Assembly (NCBI GenBank): GCA_963652365.1
Contig: CAVJTH010000030.1
Coordinates: forward strand, 1-30,480
DNA length: 30,480 bases
Direction: 5' to 3'
From: Hallerella sp963652365
Lineage (GTDB): Bacteria; Fibrobacterota; Fibrobacteria; Fibrobacterales; Fibrobacteraceae
Shown here: positions 1 to 8,219 of the stretch, piece after piece
Layout of the letters: the number at the start of each line of letters is the position of its first letter
Position numbering within the stretch: the stretch's first letter is position 1
Notes under the pieces: generated by a model
What the model was told of the DNA's origin: nothing
Database searches by the model: none
The model's input: only the letters and a program-made list of their open reading frames with translations
Translations under genes and position numbers: made by a program

Positions 1-62
1 AAGAACGGAAATGTAGCCTAGATCTGATGTTGGGACAAACTATTTTTGCGAAAAACCCTTGA

Positions 63-362
63 CACTACCAAAGAAACCTTTTGGGTGGCTTACTTTTATT
101 AAAAGGGCTAGACAATATTAGTTCTGGTAACGAGCTGTATTCGGATAAATTAAAAACATACAGCAATGGTTTTCTATGGGGACACACTCTTTGTAAAAAC
201 TTCTACCATTCCAACAAAGATTTTACCTCCTTTAATCAACGGCTAAAAAACAAGTATGGAATAGAGTTTAAGAGCTACGAAGTTTTTAACAAAGAAGCTC
301 TCGAAGAACGCTGTCAGCTTCTTTATGGTCTTGTTAAAATTATTTGGGAAGTTGAGGATTAG
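63..362 (+). pseudogene. 3' remnant of a DUF262/DUF1524 (GmrSD-like) protein
   Basis: The frame reads about 99 codons from just after an in-frame TGA (60-62) to TAG at 360-362. The pattern NLLGGLLLLKGLDNISSGN, then YSDKLKTY, NFYHSNKDF and a terminal EERCQLLYGLVKIIW resembles the tail of the HNH-containing DUF1524 half of DUF262 proteins, which often show 'NLLLLP.xxN.S', 'Y..K...Y' and '..R..LY..I...IW'. That family includes GmrSD-type modification-dependent endonucleases. The HNH catalytic part should lie upstream, but none of the three frames stays open to the window edge. The only start candidate, TTG at 81, would begin inside the conserved block. I therefore read it as a decayed or truncated gene end, although a frameshifted gene continuing off the left edge cannot be excluded. 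It is convergent with the polysaccharide genes. The family call rests on motif memory only. Confidence 0.4.
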
Positions 363-388
363 GCAATAACCACACAAGGTTACAAATC

Positions 389-420
389 ATTAAAAGAGAA
401 AACACCTTTGACGAAAGGTT
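389..420 (-). terminator. weak intrinsic terminator of the polysaccharide cluster
   Basis: On the minus strand, 16 bases after the stop of the pyruvyl transferase gene, ACCTTT-CGTC-AAAGGT forms a 6-bp stem with a 4-base loop (404-419). It is followed by the U-rich tract GTTTTCTCTTTT. The stem is short and AT-rich, so termination may be inefficient. Confidence 0.4.
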
Positions 421-435
421 AAACCAAAGAATCCG

Positions 436-1497
436 TCACTCTCCCAGCGCCTTTTCCAGCCAGTTCGCCGAATAGGTCCGCCAGTCTTCGAGAATCGCAT
501 CGACCTTTTTCCAATCGACAGGGGCTTTCAACTTTTGCAAAACCTCTTCACTGGATTCTTCACAAGTCAGAGAGCGATACTCCAATCCCGTCTTTCCAAG
601 CAAGGTCGCAAAACGTTCGTTCATCCCCTTGCCGGTCGAACGGTTGGGAATCACCAAGAAAGGTTTATGGAAAAGGATGCAAAACACTGCACAATGGAAA
701 GAATCCGTCACGACAAATTTCGCGTTGTCGATATTTTGGAGCCACTGGGAGACAGACGGAAGTCTCCACCGCCACGGTTTCGAGAGCCAGATTTCCTTGT
801 TTTGTGGCAGAAGAATATTTTGTACAGCATCGGGAATGACTTCGCGGATGCGATAGACAAACGAAAATTCTTCATCGACATTTTCATAAGGAAATTCCTT
901 TCGATAGAAATCCCCTTTATGCAAAATCGTCGGGTCGCAGACACAGACGACATTTTTTAATCCAAGCGATGTCAAATAAGAAACCGCACTTTCTTCTCGG
1001 ACACTGATGGCGTCAAAACGCTTGAGCATGGGGAGAACCTTTTGCTCAAAATCCTTGGGCCACTCTTTCATGCCGAGGGAAGCGGCGTAGGAGATGCGTT
1101 TTGAGTTTTTCGGAGTAAAGTTTAAAAAATATAAAGATTCCCGTTGAGTCATAAATTGCGGATTCCAAATTTGGTCGGAACCAGCAATAAAGGAGTTTTC
1201 CGCATTAAAGTTTTGCCGATAAAAGCGACATCTACAAAAGTTCTCCGTTTTCGGAAGTTGATCAAACTCAGGAAATTTTTTAAAGAAAGCCGGACGACGA
1301 CACAAAGATTTTAGACGACGAAAAACTGCCAAAAACCGCCAAACTATAGGAAACAATCTTTTATACTTATCATTGACACTACATTCGTATCCAGGAGAAT
1401 AGTCAATTACAAAAGAACCTGTTTTTTTACTTAGTGAAAAAGCCTGAAGAAAAGCGCCATAATTTACACTAAAATGGAAAGTTATAGAATAAAGCAT
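436..1497 (-). CDS. polysaccharide pyruvyl transferase family protein
   Basis: A 353-residue protein that fits the polysaccharide pyruvyl transferase family (PF04230), whose members add ketal-linked pyruvate to exopolysaccharide or cell-wall sugars using phosphoenolpyruvate. The N-terminus (FHFSVNYGAFLQAFSL, residues 7-22) matches the family opening 'NYGA.LQA'. GSDQIWNP (106-113), SYAASLG (136-142), ISVREES (164-170), CDPTIL (187-192) and TDSFHCAVFC (264-273) follow in the expected order. No signal peptide or membrane segment is seen, so it should act in the cytoplasm on lipid-linked intermediates. A good ribosome-binding site (AAGGAA) lies about 7 bases before the ATG. It is the last gene of the minus-strand series, separated from the GT2 gene by a 197-base AT-rich gap, so it may have its own promoter. 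The substrate cannot be read from sequence. Confidence 0.85.
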   Translation of the reverse strand: MLYSITFHFSVNYGAFLQAFSLSKKTGSFVIDYSPGYECSVNDKYKRLFPIVWRFLAVFRRLKSLCRRPAFFKKFPEFDQLPKTENFCRCRFYRQNFNAENSFIAGSDQIWNPQFMTQRESLYFLNFTPKNSKRISYAASLGMKEWPKDFEQKVLPMLKRFDAISVREESAVSYLTSLGLKNVVCVCDPTILHKGDFYRKEFPYENVDEEFSFVYRIREVIPDAVQNILLPQNKEIWLSKPWRWRLPSVSQWLQNIDNAKFVVTDSFHCAVFCILFHKPFLVIPNRSTGKGMNERFATLLGKTGLEYRSLTCEESSEEVLQKLKAPVDWKKVDAILEDWRTYSANWLEKALGE

Positions 1498-1694
1498 TGT
1501 AATTTTTCCTTAATGTTTACAAAAAAAAAAGCACTATCTTTGGAATTATAAAATTCCAATTTAACTTTTTTCTTAAAACAACGAATTTAAAAAGTTTGTC
1601 AAAAAAAACGAAATACAACTTTTTTGAATTTTCTACAAGCTTCTCTATAAAAACTTGTTCTAAACCACTAAATGTTTTCATCTTTCAGCACATT

Positions 1695-2642
1695 CTAAAT
1701 TAAATTTTTAGCACCCATCTTTTTCCAAACCTTTATTATTAAAAAAGCCAACGAATCAAAATGCAAACAAATCAGCAAAAATACCAGTGATTTTTTTTTC
1801 ATTTGCAAAATGAATTTCAAATTTTCTCCTGGAAAAATAGTCCGGCTTAATTTTATTGCCGAACGAGACAAAATACCAAGCGTATTAGATATTATCATAC
1901 ATTTTTGCCGACTAATTAAATTTTTATAAAGCCCAGCATTCCATTTAACCAACATTTCCATTTTTTGAACTATTTTTACTTCTTCAAGAATCATACTTTC
2001 AGTCGGTAAATGAGTAACCGAAGTACCAATTATTTCATAATGATAAAAGGGTTCATTTATAAAATAGCTCCTTTTGGAACAAAGAAAACATTTAAAGCAG
2101 AACAATCTATCTTCGGAGAGTCGAAAACCAACAGGGAATTTAATTCTATTTCGTTTTATGAGATCTGTTCGAATTAATTTATCCCAACAACTTGCCGAAA
2201 AATATTTGCAGTTTTTCTCTATTGAAAAAAATCCTTCTTTTAAATCAGGTCTCCTTGCGTTTTTTCGTTGAAAAGTCCACCGTACAATATCCAAATTATT
2301 TTTTTTCGCTACAGCATAGGCTTTTGAATATGTTTCTCGTTCAATCCAATCATCGCTATCCACAAATGAGACATATTCACCTTTGGCACAATTCAACCCC
2401 TCATTTCGAGCGGCGGAAACACCTCCATTTTTTTTATGAATTACAATAAATCTGGAATCTTTTTTTGCGTACTCGTCTAAAATTTTTCCGGAGCCATCCG
2501 TTGAACCATCATCAATGCAGATACATTCAAAATTATTAAAATCTTGATTAGAGATCGAATCAAGACAACGTTGTAAAAATTTTTCCACATTATACACGGG
2601 AACAATTACACTAACTTGAGGCCTATCAGAGATATTTTTCAT
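1695..2642 (-). CDS. glycosyltransferase family 2
   Basis: A 315-residue GT-A fold, family 2 glycosyltransferase that transfers a sugar from a nucleotide-sugar donor during repeat-unit assembly. VSVIVPVYNVEKFLQRCLDSI opens at residue 10. The nucleotide-binding DDGSTDGS is at 44-51, GGVSAARNEGL at 73-83 and the metal-binding DSDD at 95-98. A later SEDRLF is in the usual place of the catalytic ED motif. I chose the ATG at 2642 because AAGGA lies 8 bases upstream. An upstream ATG at 2687 would overlap the polymerase gene by 62 bases and add a non-homologous leader. With the chosen start the overlap with the polymerase gene is 17 bases, suggesting translational coupling. Donor and acceptor are unknown. 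Codons are strongly A/T-biased. Confidence 0.88.
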   Translation of the reverse strand: MKNISDRPQVSVIVPVYNVEKFLQRCLDSISNQDFNNFECICIDDGSTDGSGKILDEYAKKDSRFIVIHKKNGGVSAARNEGLNCAKGEYVSFVDSDDWIERETYSKAYAVAKKNNLDIVRWTFQRKNARRPDLKEGFFSIEKNCKYFSASCWDKLIRTDLIKRNRIKFPVGFRLSEDRLFCFKCFLCSKRSYFINEPFYHYEIIGTSVTHLPTESMILEEVKIVQKMEMLVKWNAGLYKNLISRQKCMIISNTLGILSRSAIKLSRTIFPGENLKFILQMKKKSLVFLLICLHFDSLAFLIIKVWKKMGAKNLI

Positions 2643-3720
2643 AGTAGTCCTTTTGTGGTTCATAAAAAATAATAAGGAGTAACGCAAACATCAAATCAAA
2701 TTTAAAGAACATTGTTTCTGTGAACGCACAAGCAAAAAAAGCAGTTAACAGAATGCTCTTTCGATACACTAAAATAGTTTTTTTAACAGCAAATCTAAAC
2801 AACAAAACATAAGAAACAAAGAAAATAACTCCTTTTGACACGATTGTGTTAAAATACGAACTATCTATAATTAATCCTTTCCCATTTTCAATTATTGCTG
2901 AACCAAATAAAGTAAAGCCATAAGAATTTACGGCAGCCTTATAAAATCCTAAACGCCCAGAGAAAAGTAAATTGAGAAAAGTATTACTGCAAAAATTCAT
3001 CGCAATAAGAGAAAATACAAAAAAAATCAATGGAGATAAAGAAATAAAGGTTCCTGCAAATAAAGGGACTTGTACTTCCAGTTTTTTTCTAAATAAAATC
3101 AACAAAAGCAAAGTAAATAGAGTTGCAACAAGCACCGTCCTAGAACGCGTTACAAAGTATAGAGGAATGGTGGTTAACAAAACAAATGCAGACATTCGGA
3201 AAACATTTTTTCGGTTCACACCAACCAAAAAAGCTAAAACAAATCCAAAGTACTTTAACATTGCTTGATTGGGATGAGTAAACCCCAAAGCCATTCTATA
3301 TTCAAAATCTTCTTTTCGAGGATTCCAAATATCTTGCGAAAAATTTTCATTAAATCCACAAAAAAAATAGGCCGATAAAATTGCAACAAAAAAAGAACCA
3401 GTAAACAGCAAGAACGCACGACGTCCATTAGCATTGAACATTTTTTTTCTCATTAAAATTAAAGAAAGCATTAAAAATAAAGAAATTAAATTCATTCGAA
3501 ACGTCACAAACAAAGGAAGCAATGATAAAGGAAGAAGCCATAAAATTCTTTTTTCTAACATTGTATTACAGATAAATTTCAACGCAACAAAAAGAATTAT
3601 AGTCATTGCTAAAGCTAAATTAAAAAAGAAATTTTCAGAAGAAGCTACAGCAACAACAGTCATTCCATACGAATACAGAACAATGAAAAACACCAAAAAA
3701 AGACAACTATATTTGTTCAT
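2626..3720 (-). CDS. Wzy-like O-antigen/exopolysaccharide polymerase
   Basis: A 364-residue, very hydrophobic protein with about ten to twelve predicted membrane segments. It is probably an inner-membrane polymerase that joins lipid-linked repeat units at the periplasmic face. Family-like landmarks are ALGFTHPNQ (144-152), TRSRTVLVA (191-199) and, after a long hydrophobic stretch, SGRLGFYKAAVNSYGFTLFG (254-273) followed by IDSSYFNTIVSKG (285-297). The latter resembles the 'R....A......LFG.G......D..Y......G' block of Wzy/EpsK-type proteins. Wzy proteins diverge greatly, so the call depends on topology, these blocks and the glycosyltransferase neighbours. ATG at 3720 is preferred over TTG at 3732. 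It overlaps the upstream glycosyltransferase gene by 14 bases. No Wzx flippase or ligase is seen in the window. Confidence 0.75.
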   Translation of the reverse strand: MNKYSCLFLVFFIVLYSYGMTVVAVASSENFFFNLALAMTIILFVALKFICNTMLEKRILWLLPLSLLPLFVTFRMNLISLFLMLSLILMRKKMFNANGRRAFLLFTGSFFVAILSAYFFCGFNENFSQDIWNPRKEDFEYRMALGFTHPNQAMLKYFGFVLAFLVGVNRKNVFRMSAFVLLTTIPLYFVTRSRTVLVATLFTLLLLILFRKKLEVQVPLFAGTFISLSPLIFFVFSLIAMNFCSNTFLNLLFSGRLGFYKAAVNSYGFTLFGSAIIENGKGLIIDSSYFNTIVSKGVIFFVSYVLLFRFAVKKTILVYRKSILLTAFFACAFTETMFFKFDLMFALLLIIFYEPQKDYYEKYL

Positions 3721-4849
3721 CGTACTTTTCAAGAATTTTTTTAGCTAAAACTTTCCACAAAAACTTTTCCCTAATCGTTTTTTGCGCAGATTCCGCCATT
3801 TTTATCCGCAAAAAATCATCGCTAAAAATTTTTTTCAAGACGAAAATCCACTCTGATTCAACAAAAGAATCAACAACAAAGCCATTTTCCCCATTATTAA
3901 TCAAAGTACATCCACCTCCATTCTTTGTTGTAACAGGGATACAACCAAAAAACATAGACTCCAAAAGGACCATTCCAAATATTTCTTTTTTTGATGGAAG
4001 CAAAAGACATTTGGCAAAAGGGTAAATATATTTCAGTTGAGCATTTTCAATTTTACATACATGTACAATAGAATCTCTGACATCTACAGGTATTTTCTTT
4101 TTAAATCTATTTATATACTTTTCTTTTCCAGTTCCAATCAAAATCAACTTAGTACATTTTCCAATTCTTAAATTCTTAAATCTAGTAAACAATTTCAGAA
4201 GAAATGGAAAATTTTTTCTATCATCCAAGGAACCAACGTATAAGATACAATCATTTTCAATTAGCGTTTTTTTTAACATGCCCGTTGATTCTGTCATTTC
4301 AATGATATTATGGTATCGTGTATCATCCAGACCTACACCTAAGACCGACATATTTGAAGTAGAATATCCTTTCTTAGTTAAATAATCAAAAGCCAACTGG
4401 GATTTGCAAAAAATATGTTTTATTTTTGCATTCAAAATTTTAGTAAACAATCGATCATACAAGGGACTAAAAAAAGGAATTTTAAACAAATTATAATAAG
4501 GCCCCGTATACAAAAAGACCTTTCTAGAAAAAAAACACACAAGTAGAGACATCATTTGACCATACTCTGTTGTAATGATCAAATCATACCGATTCAACAC
4601 ATTTTTTTTTAAAATAGAAGGATATATTCCTGTACGAAATATTTTCAAACCTTTACGCCAAAGAATTTTAATTCTTGTTTGCTTCCGTTCATTATAAAAC
4701 AAATTTTCATTCCTATTTTCATCTGAATAATATAAAATATCACAATTCCAGCCATAGTCTGAAAACGCCTTACATAATCCAATTTCTTGCATATTATAAT
4801 AATTAATGTGAGGCTTCCACGGTCCATTTCTTAAATAAAGTAGATTCAT
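3707..4849 (-). CDS. glycosyltransferase family 4 (GT-B)
   Basis: A 380-residue GT-B glycosyltransferase (Glycos_transf_1, PF00534, in the C-terminal half). The donor-binding half has ILYVGSLDDRKN (202-213), LILIGTGKE (235-243) and the EX7E motif in KEIFGMVLLE (E289 and E297), then NGENGFVVDS (319-328). The N-terminal acceptor half is divergent and starts MNLLYLRNGPWKPHINYY. No transmembrane segment is obvious; such enzymes are usually cytoplasmic or membrane-associated. AGGAG lies 9 bases before the ATG and supports the start. It is followed by an 14-base overlap with the polymerase gene, so the two are likely co-transcribed. Very AT-rich with many A-runs, unlike the core genes to the right. 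Sugar specificity is unknown. Confidence 0.88.
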   Translation of the reverse strand: MNLLYLRNGPWKPHINYYNMQEIGLCKAFSDYGWNCDILYYSDENRNENLFYNERKQTRIKILWRKGLKIFRTGIYPSILKKNVLNRYDLIITTEYGQMMSLLVCFFSRKVFLYTGPYYNLFKIPFFSPLYDRLFTKILNAKIKHIFCKSQLAFDYLTKKGYSTSNMSVLGVGLDDTRYHNIIEMTESTGMLKKTLIENDCILYVGSLDDRKNFPFLLKLFTRFKNLRIGKCTKLILIGTGKEKYINRFKKKIPVDVRDSIVHVCKIENAQLKYIYPFAKCLLLPSKKEIFGMVLLESMFFGCIPVTTKNGGGCTLINNGENGFVVDSFVESEWIFVLKKIFSDDFLRIKMAESAQKTIREKFLWKVLAKKILEKYDEQI

Positions 4850-4935
4850 CTTTAAACTCCTAAATTAAATTACCAATTAGTACATCAAATAGCGTAAAAA
4901 AATCTCTTGTCCAAAGCAAATTCAACTAATCCCTC

Positions 4936-6309
4936 CTAGTTTTTTCCAGAATTCAGGCCCTCTGCCAAAATATCCCTCAAATAAAGACTGCTATTCATTT
5001 CTAAATACTGATTCCAATTTACAAATTCTTTCATAAAACAACTATGCAGTTCACATCGATCCATTCCATTCAACAACTCCAAAATTTTTCCTTTTAATGC
5101 TTTCACAGACCCAGCTTTTACAATCATCCCACAATTTCCAACTATATCCCTAGCTCCAACATGGTCACTTACAATAACAGGAACACCATAACTTAAAGCC
5201 TCCAAAACCACAAACCCAAACGTTTCATAACAAACGCTTGGCACCAACAGGTAATCGGTTTTGGCAAAAACCTCTTTTAGCATTTCATAATTATATCTAG
5301 TTCCAAGAAAATGCATATAAGGCGAAGGATTAGGAACAAAACAGAAAAGATTCAATTCAAAATTTTTAACCCCTTCTGTCCAAAGCGCATCCAAAGCTTT
5401 CTGCATCACATCAAATCCCTTGACAGGATTTGCCTGCGACAGATAAGTTAAACGAAGCTTATCTGATTTTTGTCTTGCAAAAGCCGCTTTGCGATTGTCC
5501 CTGATTTCAGAATGCGTGATGGACAAGACCTTTGAATTCTTTGGAGTAAAAAAACGCTCATAAATAGATTTTGTCTGTGTAGAATTAAAATGGATGCAGT
5601 CGATTTTAGAAAGCATGGAGACATAATATCCACGCAACTTTTGATACTCGGCAGCATCAAGCGAAAAGTCCAAAGCCAACGAGACTTTTCTAGAGTCATT
5701 AAAGAAAGCGGATCGATGTTTTTCCCTGAAATAACGGACAAGCTTTAAATTTTTTACGCCACGATACAGAGGCGACTGGAGAAGTCTTATTTTTCTTATG
5801 GACAACGCCGATTGGTTGCATTTCACACAATCATGGCATTGGTGGTCATCGTCGCAGCAGAGCCCATTTTTAAAAAGATTTACTTTCGGACAAATTCCAA
5901 AATAATCGTGCGAAGTAAAAACCGTTCTGATTCCTAATGAATTGGCAACATCGATAAACTCTTGTGGCAACCCCATCAAAGTATGGAGATGAATCACATC
6001 GGGAGATAAATTCTCTAAAAATTGTTTAAATACGTTGCCATCGCACTTCCTTGTATAAGTTTGGAAATTCTTTATGCCTTCATCCAAAGGAACGGGCAAT
6101 GGATTAATGAATTCAACATTTTTAATTCCATGAATATCCTTATGAAACTTAAATGACATTTTCTTTGAAAAAAGACTCATTCGTCCCGGCCACAAAGCAC
6201 AGACATCTTCCCCCATTTCGACCTGTCCTTGCATTAAATCGAAAGCGTATCTCGTCATCCCCCCACTTCGATACGGAGGAAATCCCAGAAAATAGTGCAG
6301 GATTTTCAT
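4936..6309 (-). CDS. glycosyltransferase family 4 with cysteine-rich insert
   Basis: A 457-residue GT-B enzyme. The N-terminal half begins MKILHYFLGFPPYRSGGMTR, with the glycine-rich loop typical of GT4 enzymes, and contains DVIHLHTLMGLP (104-115) and TSHDYFGICPK (132-142). A cysteine cluster follows (C140, C151, C152, C158, C161, C164), as in a subset of GT4 proteins with a 'HDY...CP....C..C..C' insert, possibly metal-binding. The C-terminal half holds LSQANPVKGFD (290-300) and the EX7E motif ETFGFVVLE (E362, E370), then GVPVIVSDHVGARDIV. Its ATG follows the TAA of the upstream gene with no gap, a coupled junction. It probably adds one residue of the repeat unit. Base composition is intermediate between the AT-rich genes to the left and the core genes to the right. 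Confidence 0.9.
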   Translation of the reverse strand: MKILHYFLGFPPYRSGGMTRYAFDLMQGQVEMGEDVCALWPGRMSLFSKKMSFKFHKDIHGIKNVEFINPLPVPLDEGIKNFQTYTRKCDGNVFKQFLENLSPDVIHLHTLMGLPQEFIDVANSLGIRTVFTSHDYFGICPKVNLFKNGLCCDDDHQCHDCVKCNQSALSIRKIRLLQSPLYRGVKNLKLVRYFREKHRSAFFNDSRKVSLALDFSLDAAEYQKLRGYYVSMLSKIDCIHFNSTQTKSIYERFFTPKNSKVLSITHSEIRDNRKAAFARQKSDKLRLTYLSQANPVKGFDVMQKALDALWTEGVKNFELNLFCFVPNPSPYMHFLGTRYNYEMLKEVFAKTDYLLVPSVCYETFGFVVLEALSYGVPVIVSDHVGARDIVGNCGMIVKAGSVKALKGKILELLNGMDRCELHSCFMKEFVNWNQYLEMNSSLYLRDILAEGLNSGKN

Positions 6310-7473
6310 TTATCTATTCCACACCCCTGCATATTCGCCAGCAATAAACATCCAGCTATATGCATTAGCAATCCTCTCCGTACTCGAACAAGCCAAGGTT
6401 CTTATTTCGCCTTCCGGCATAGTTTCCGAGCATTCAATCACATGCGCCAAATTTCCTTGTTCTTTATCCCAATAAACGGCGCTGTTTTCCGCCACTTCCC
6501 GATTAAAGCCGACATCGAGAAGCAGGTTTAGATCCGTACTGGCAAGGGCCTCCAGCAAACTTGGATTAGTCCCCCCTACTTCATGTCCATGCAAATAGCC
6601 ATACGCGTTTTCCCTTATTTTTCCCAGCAATTCCTGATCATATACGGTTCCGACAAATTTAATCCGCGCATCGTTCGCAAAATGCAATTTATTTTCCAAC
6701 TCTTTTAAAAACTTGTCATTCACATTGGTAATAATAGCAAGACTCTTTTTACTATGGCAAGCCAGAAATTCGCGAATCATCGTTTCATAATTGTTTTCTG
6801 GAACAAATCGTCCAACAATTAAATAGTAGCCTTTCGGATTTAATTTGTTTTTACGAAGCCAATTCAAAAACTTTTCATCATCATCGGCAAGCTTGCTTCG
6901 CTGGATTTCAGCGCCATAGGCGATAAAAGTCGTTTTGGGCTTGAAACGGGAGTATGCAGAACAAATATACTTTTCAATATTCTTGCTGTCGCAGATTAAA
7001 AGATCCGCATGTTTTACCATCGCACGCTCAGAATGTTTCCAATATTTGCGGACAAGCCAACACCACTTGCTGCGCAACCATTCATGTCCATCGGGGTTTA
7101 CGTAAAAAACGCCACCAAGCCGATGTATTTGCTTTTGAAATTTACGTGCAAAAGGACCGATTCGACAGGCTAGGCAATACACGATAGGATGTTGAATTTT
7201 ATTTTCCTTTATATAGCGGATACATTGTTTTATTGCCTTGACATCGTAAATAATGGCGGAGGCAGGCCCGATGTTTGGGCATTTCACCTTAAAACAGTGC
7301 GCTTTGTGATATTCGAACTCGCCCTCTTCGCTAGATTTACAAGCGACATGATATTTAAAATGTTCGTTGTCTTGATGATATTCGGTAAGTTTATCGACAA
7401 AAGTTTCATATCCACCATACGAACAAGGAATCCCCTTGCAGCCAACAATAAAAATATGCTGAACGTTTTCCAT
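6310..7473 (-). CDS. DUF1972 family (rhamnosyltransferase-like) glycosyltransferase
   Basis: A 387-residue protein opening IFIVGCKGIPCSYGGYETFV (about 7-26), the hallmark of the DUF1972 domain (PF09314, 'GTRGIPARYGGFET'). The C-terminal half is GT-B-like: YYLIVGRFVPENNYETMI, then HGHEVGGTNPSLLEALAS, which replaces the usual EX7E region. Characterised relatives include pneumococcal Cps2T-type beta-1,4-rhamnosyltransferases, which often add the second sugar of a repeat unit. Here rhamnose is inference, and no dTDP-rhamnose genes lie in the window. It starts directly after the stop of the upstream AlbA_2-like gene (7474) and runs directly into the GT4 gene. All three may therefore share one transcript. 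Confident in the family, not in the sugar. Confidence 0.88.
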   Translation of the reverse strand: MENVQHIFIVGCKGIPCSYGGYETFVDKLTEYHQDNEHFKYHVACKSSEEGEFEYHKAHCFKVKCPNIGPASAIIYDVKAIKQCIRYIKENKIQHPIVYCLACRIGPFARKFQKQIHRLGGVFYVNPDGHEWLRSKWCWLVRKYWKHSERAMVKHADLLICDSKNIEKYICSAYSRFKPKTTFIAYGAEIQRSKLADDDEKFLNWLRKNKLNPKGYYLIVGRFVPENNYETMIREFLACHSKKSLAIITNVNDKFLKELENKLHFANDARIKFVGTVYDQELLGKIRENAYGYLHGHEVGGTNPSLLEALASTDLNLLLDVGFNREVAENSAVYWDKEQGNLAHVIECSETMPEGEIRTLACSSTERIANAYSWMFIAGEYAGVWNR

Positions 7474-8136
7474 CTACCCAATTCCCTCCATCTTCCCAGC
7501 CCATTCGGCAAAGTGAGAACATTTCGCCATCAGTTTTTCAATCCCAACCAATTTTAACGAATCAAGCCCGGCCGTTACTTTATCATAATCCAGGATAACC
7601 TGTAAAATCCGCTTTGACGGCGCCGTTTCCCGGCCATTATCGATCCGTTCGGGAAAAAGCTTCACGATTTTTTTTCCCCGCAAATCTGGCGCATCTACCA
7701 GGTAGAATCCGCCCGTTTTTCTGCTTCCCCGGCGTTCCGCCAGGCGAGACGCGCAAAGCCGGGCGAGAATCTTGCGGACATAGCTATCGGAAAAACCAGT
7801 TCGCTTCATGACGTCGCCAACCTTGCAACCCGGATTTTCTTCAAGGATTTCGCGGATTTTATCTTCTGCGAGAAATTTATCCGCCACTTTATCTTTTTTC
7901 TTTCGAGCAAAAACCGTTACCTTGATTCCACCGCTTACGGCTTCATATTTCGGAGCTTCCTCGTCCAACGAAGAAGACTCGTCAAGGACGCAATCCGCCG
8001 ACTTGACGCCTAGAAAAACCGTCCCGCCCCGCCGGTTCGCAAGCGCACAGACGCTTTCCACCGCTTCCTGGTTGAAAGCGGTCTTGAATTCGGTCGTTTC
8101 GTTCTCGCCTATTGCGATTTGCGCGTTAAAAGTCAT
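7474..8136 (-). CDS. AlbA_2-domain protein, apparently internally deleted, with winged-helix segment
   Basis: A 220-residue protein. Residues 8-47 (GENETTEFKTAFNQ ... ANRRGGTVFLGV) match the start of the AlbA_2 domain (PF04326, Schlafen-type 'DNA-binding domain'). That domain normally continues for another 60-70 residues and is followed by an ATPase-like HATPase_c_4 domain. Instead the sequence jumps at about residue 50-60 to PKYEAVSGGIKVTVFARKKKD (62-82), which resembles the end of HATPase_c_4. A helix-turn-helix-like stretch (DKIREILEENPGCKVGDVMK ... SYVRKILARL, 92-127) comes next. The simplest reading is an AlbA_2/HATPase_c_4/winged-helix protein that lost its middle in frame. The C-terminal 60 residues are unrecognised. 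It heads the polysaccharide genes with no gap, so it may still act as a regulator or simply be a decayed gene. Confidence 0.6.
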   Translation of the reverse strand: MTFNAQIAIGENETTEFKTAFNQEAVESVCALANRRGGTVFLGVKSADCVLDESSSLDEEAPKYEAVSGGIKVTVFARKKKDKVADKFLAEDKIREILEENPGCKVGDVMKRTGFSDSYVRKILARLCASRLAERRGSRKTGGFYLVDAPDLRGKKIVKLFPERIDNGRETAPSKRILQVILDYDKVTAGLDSLKLVGIEKLMAKCSHFAEWAGKMEGIG

Positions 8137-8174
8137 TTTCCCTATTCAATTTTCGTGCGACACAAGCAAACATA

Positions 8175-8202
8175 AATATATCAAATTTTCTCTATTTTGC
8201 AA
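8175..8202 (-). promoter_or_regulatory. candidate sigma70-type promoter for the polysaccharide series
   Basis: Reading the minus strand, TTGCAA (8202-8197) and TATATT (8180-8175) are separated by 16 bases. They lie 39 bases before the ATG of the AlbA_2-like gene, in an AT-rich gap after hisN. Both boxes are close to consensus, but the gap is AT-rich so chance matches are likely. Confidence 0.35.
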
Positions 8203-8219
8203 TGCACGCGCAAGCAAAT

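Noticed and set aside
5815..5890. Cysteine cluster in the GT4 protein as a ferredoxin-like or zinc-finger fusion
   Set aside because: The spacing fits an insert known in a subset of GT4 enzymes and does not form a separate domain.
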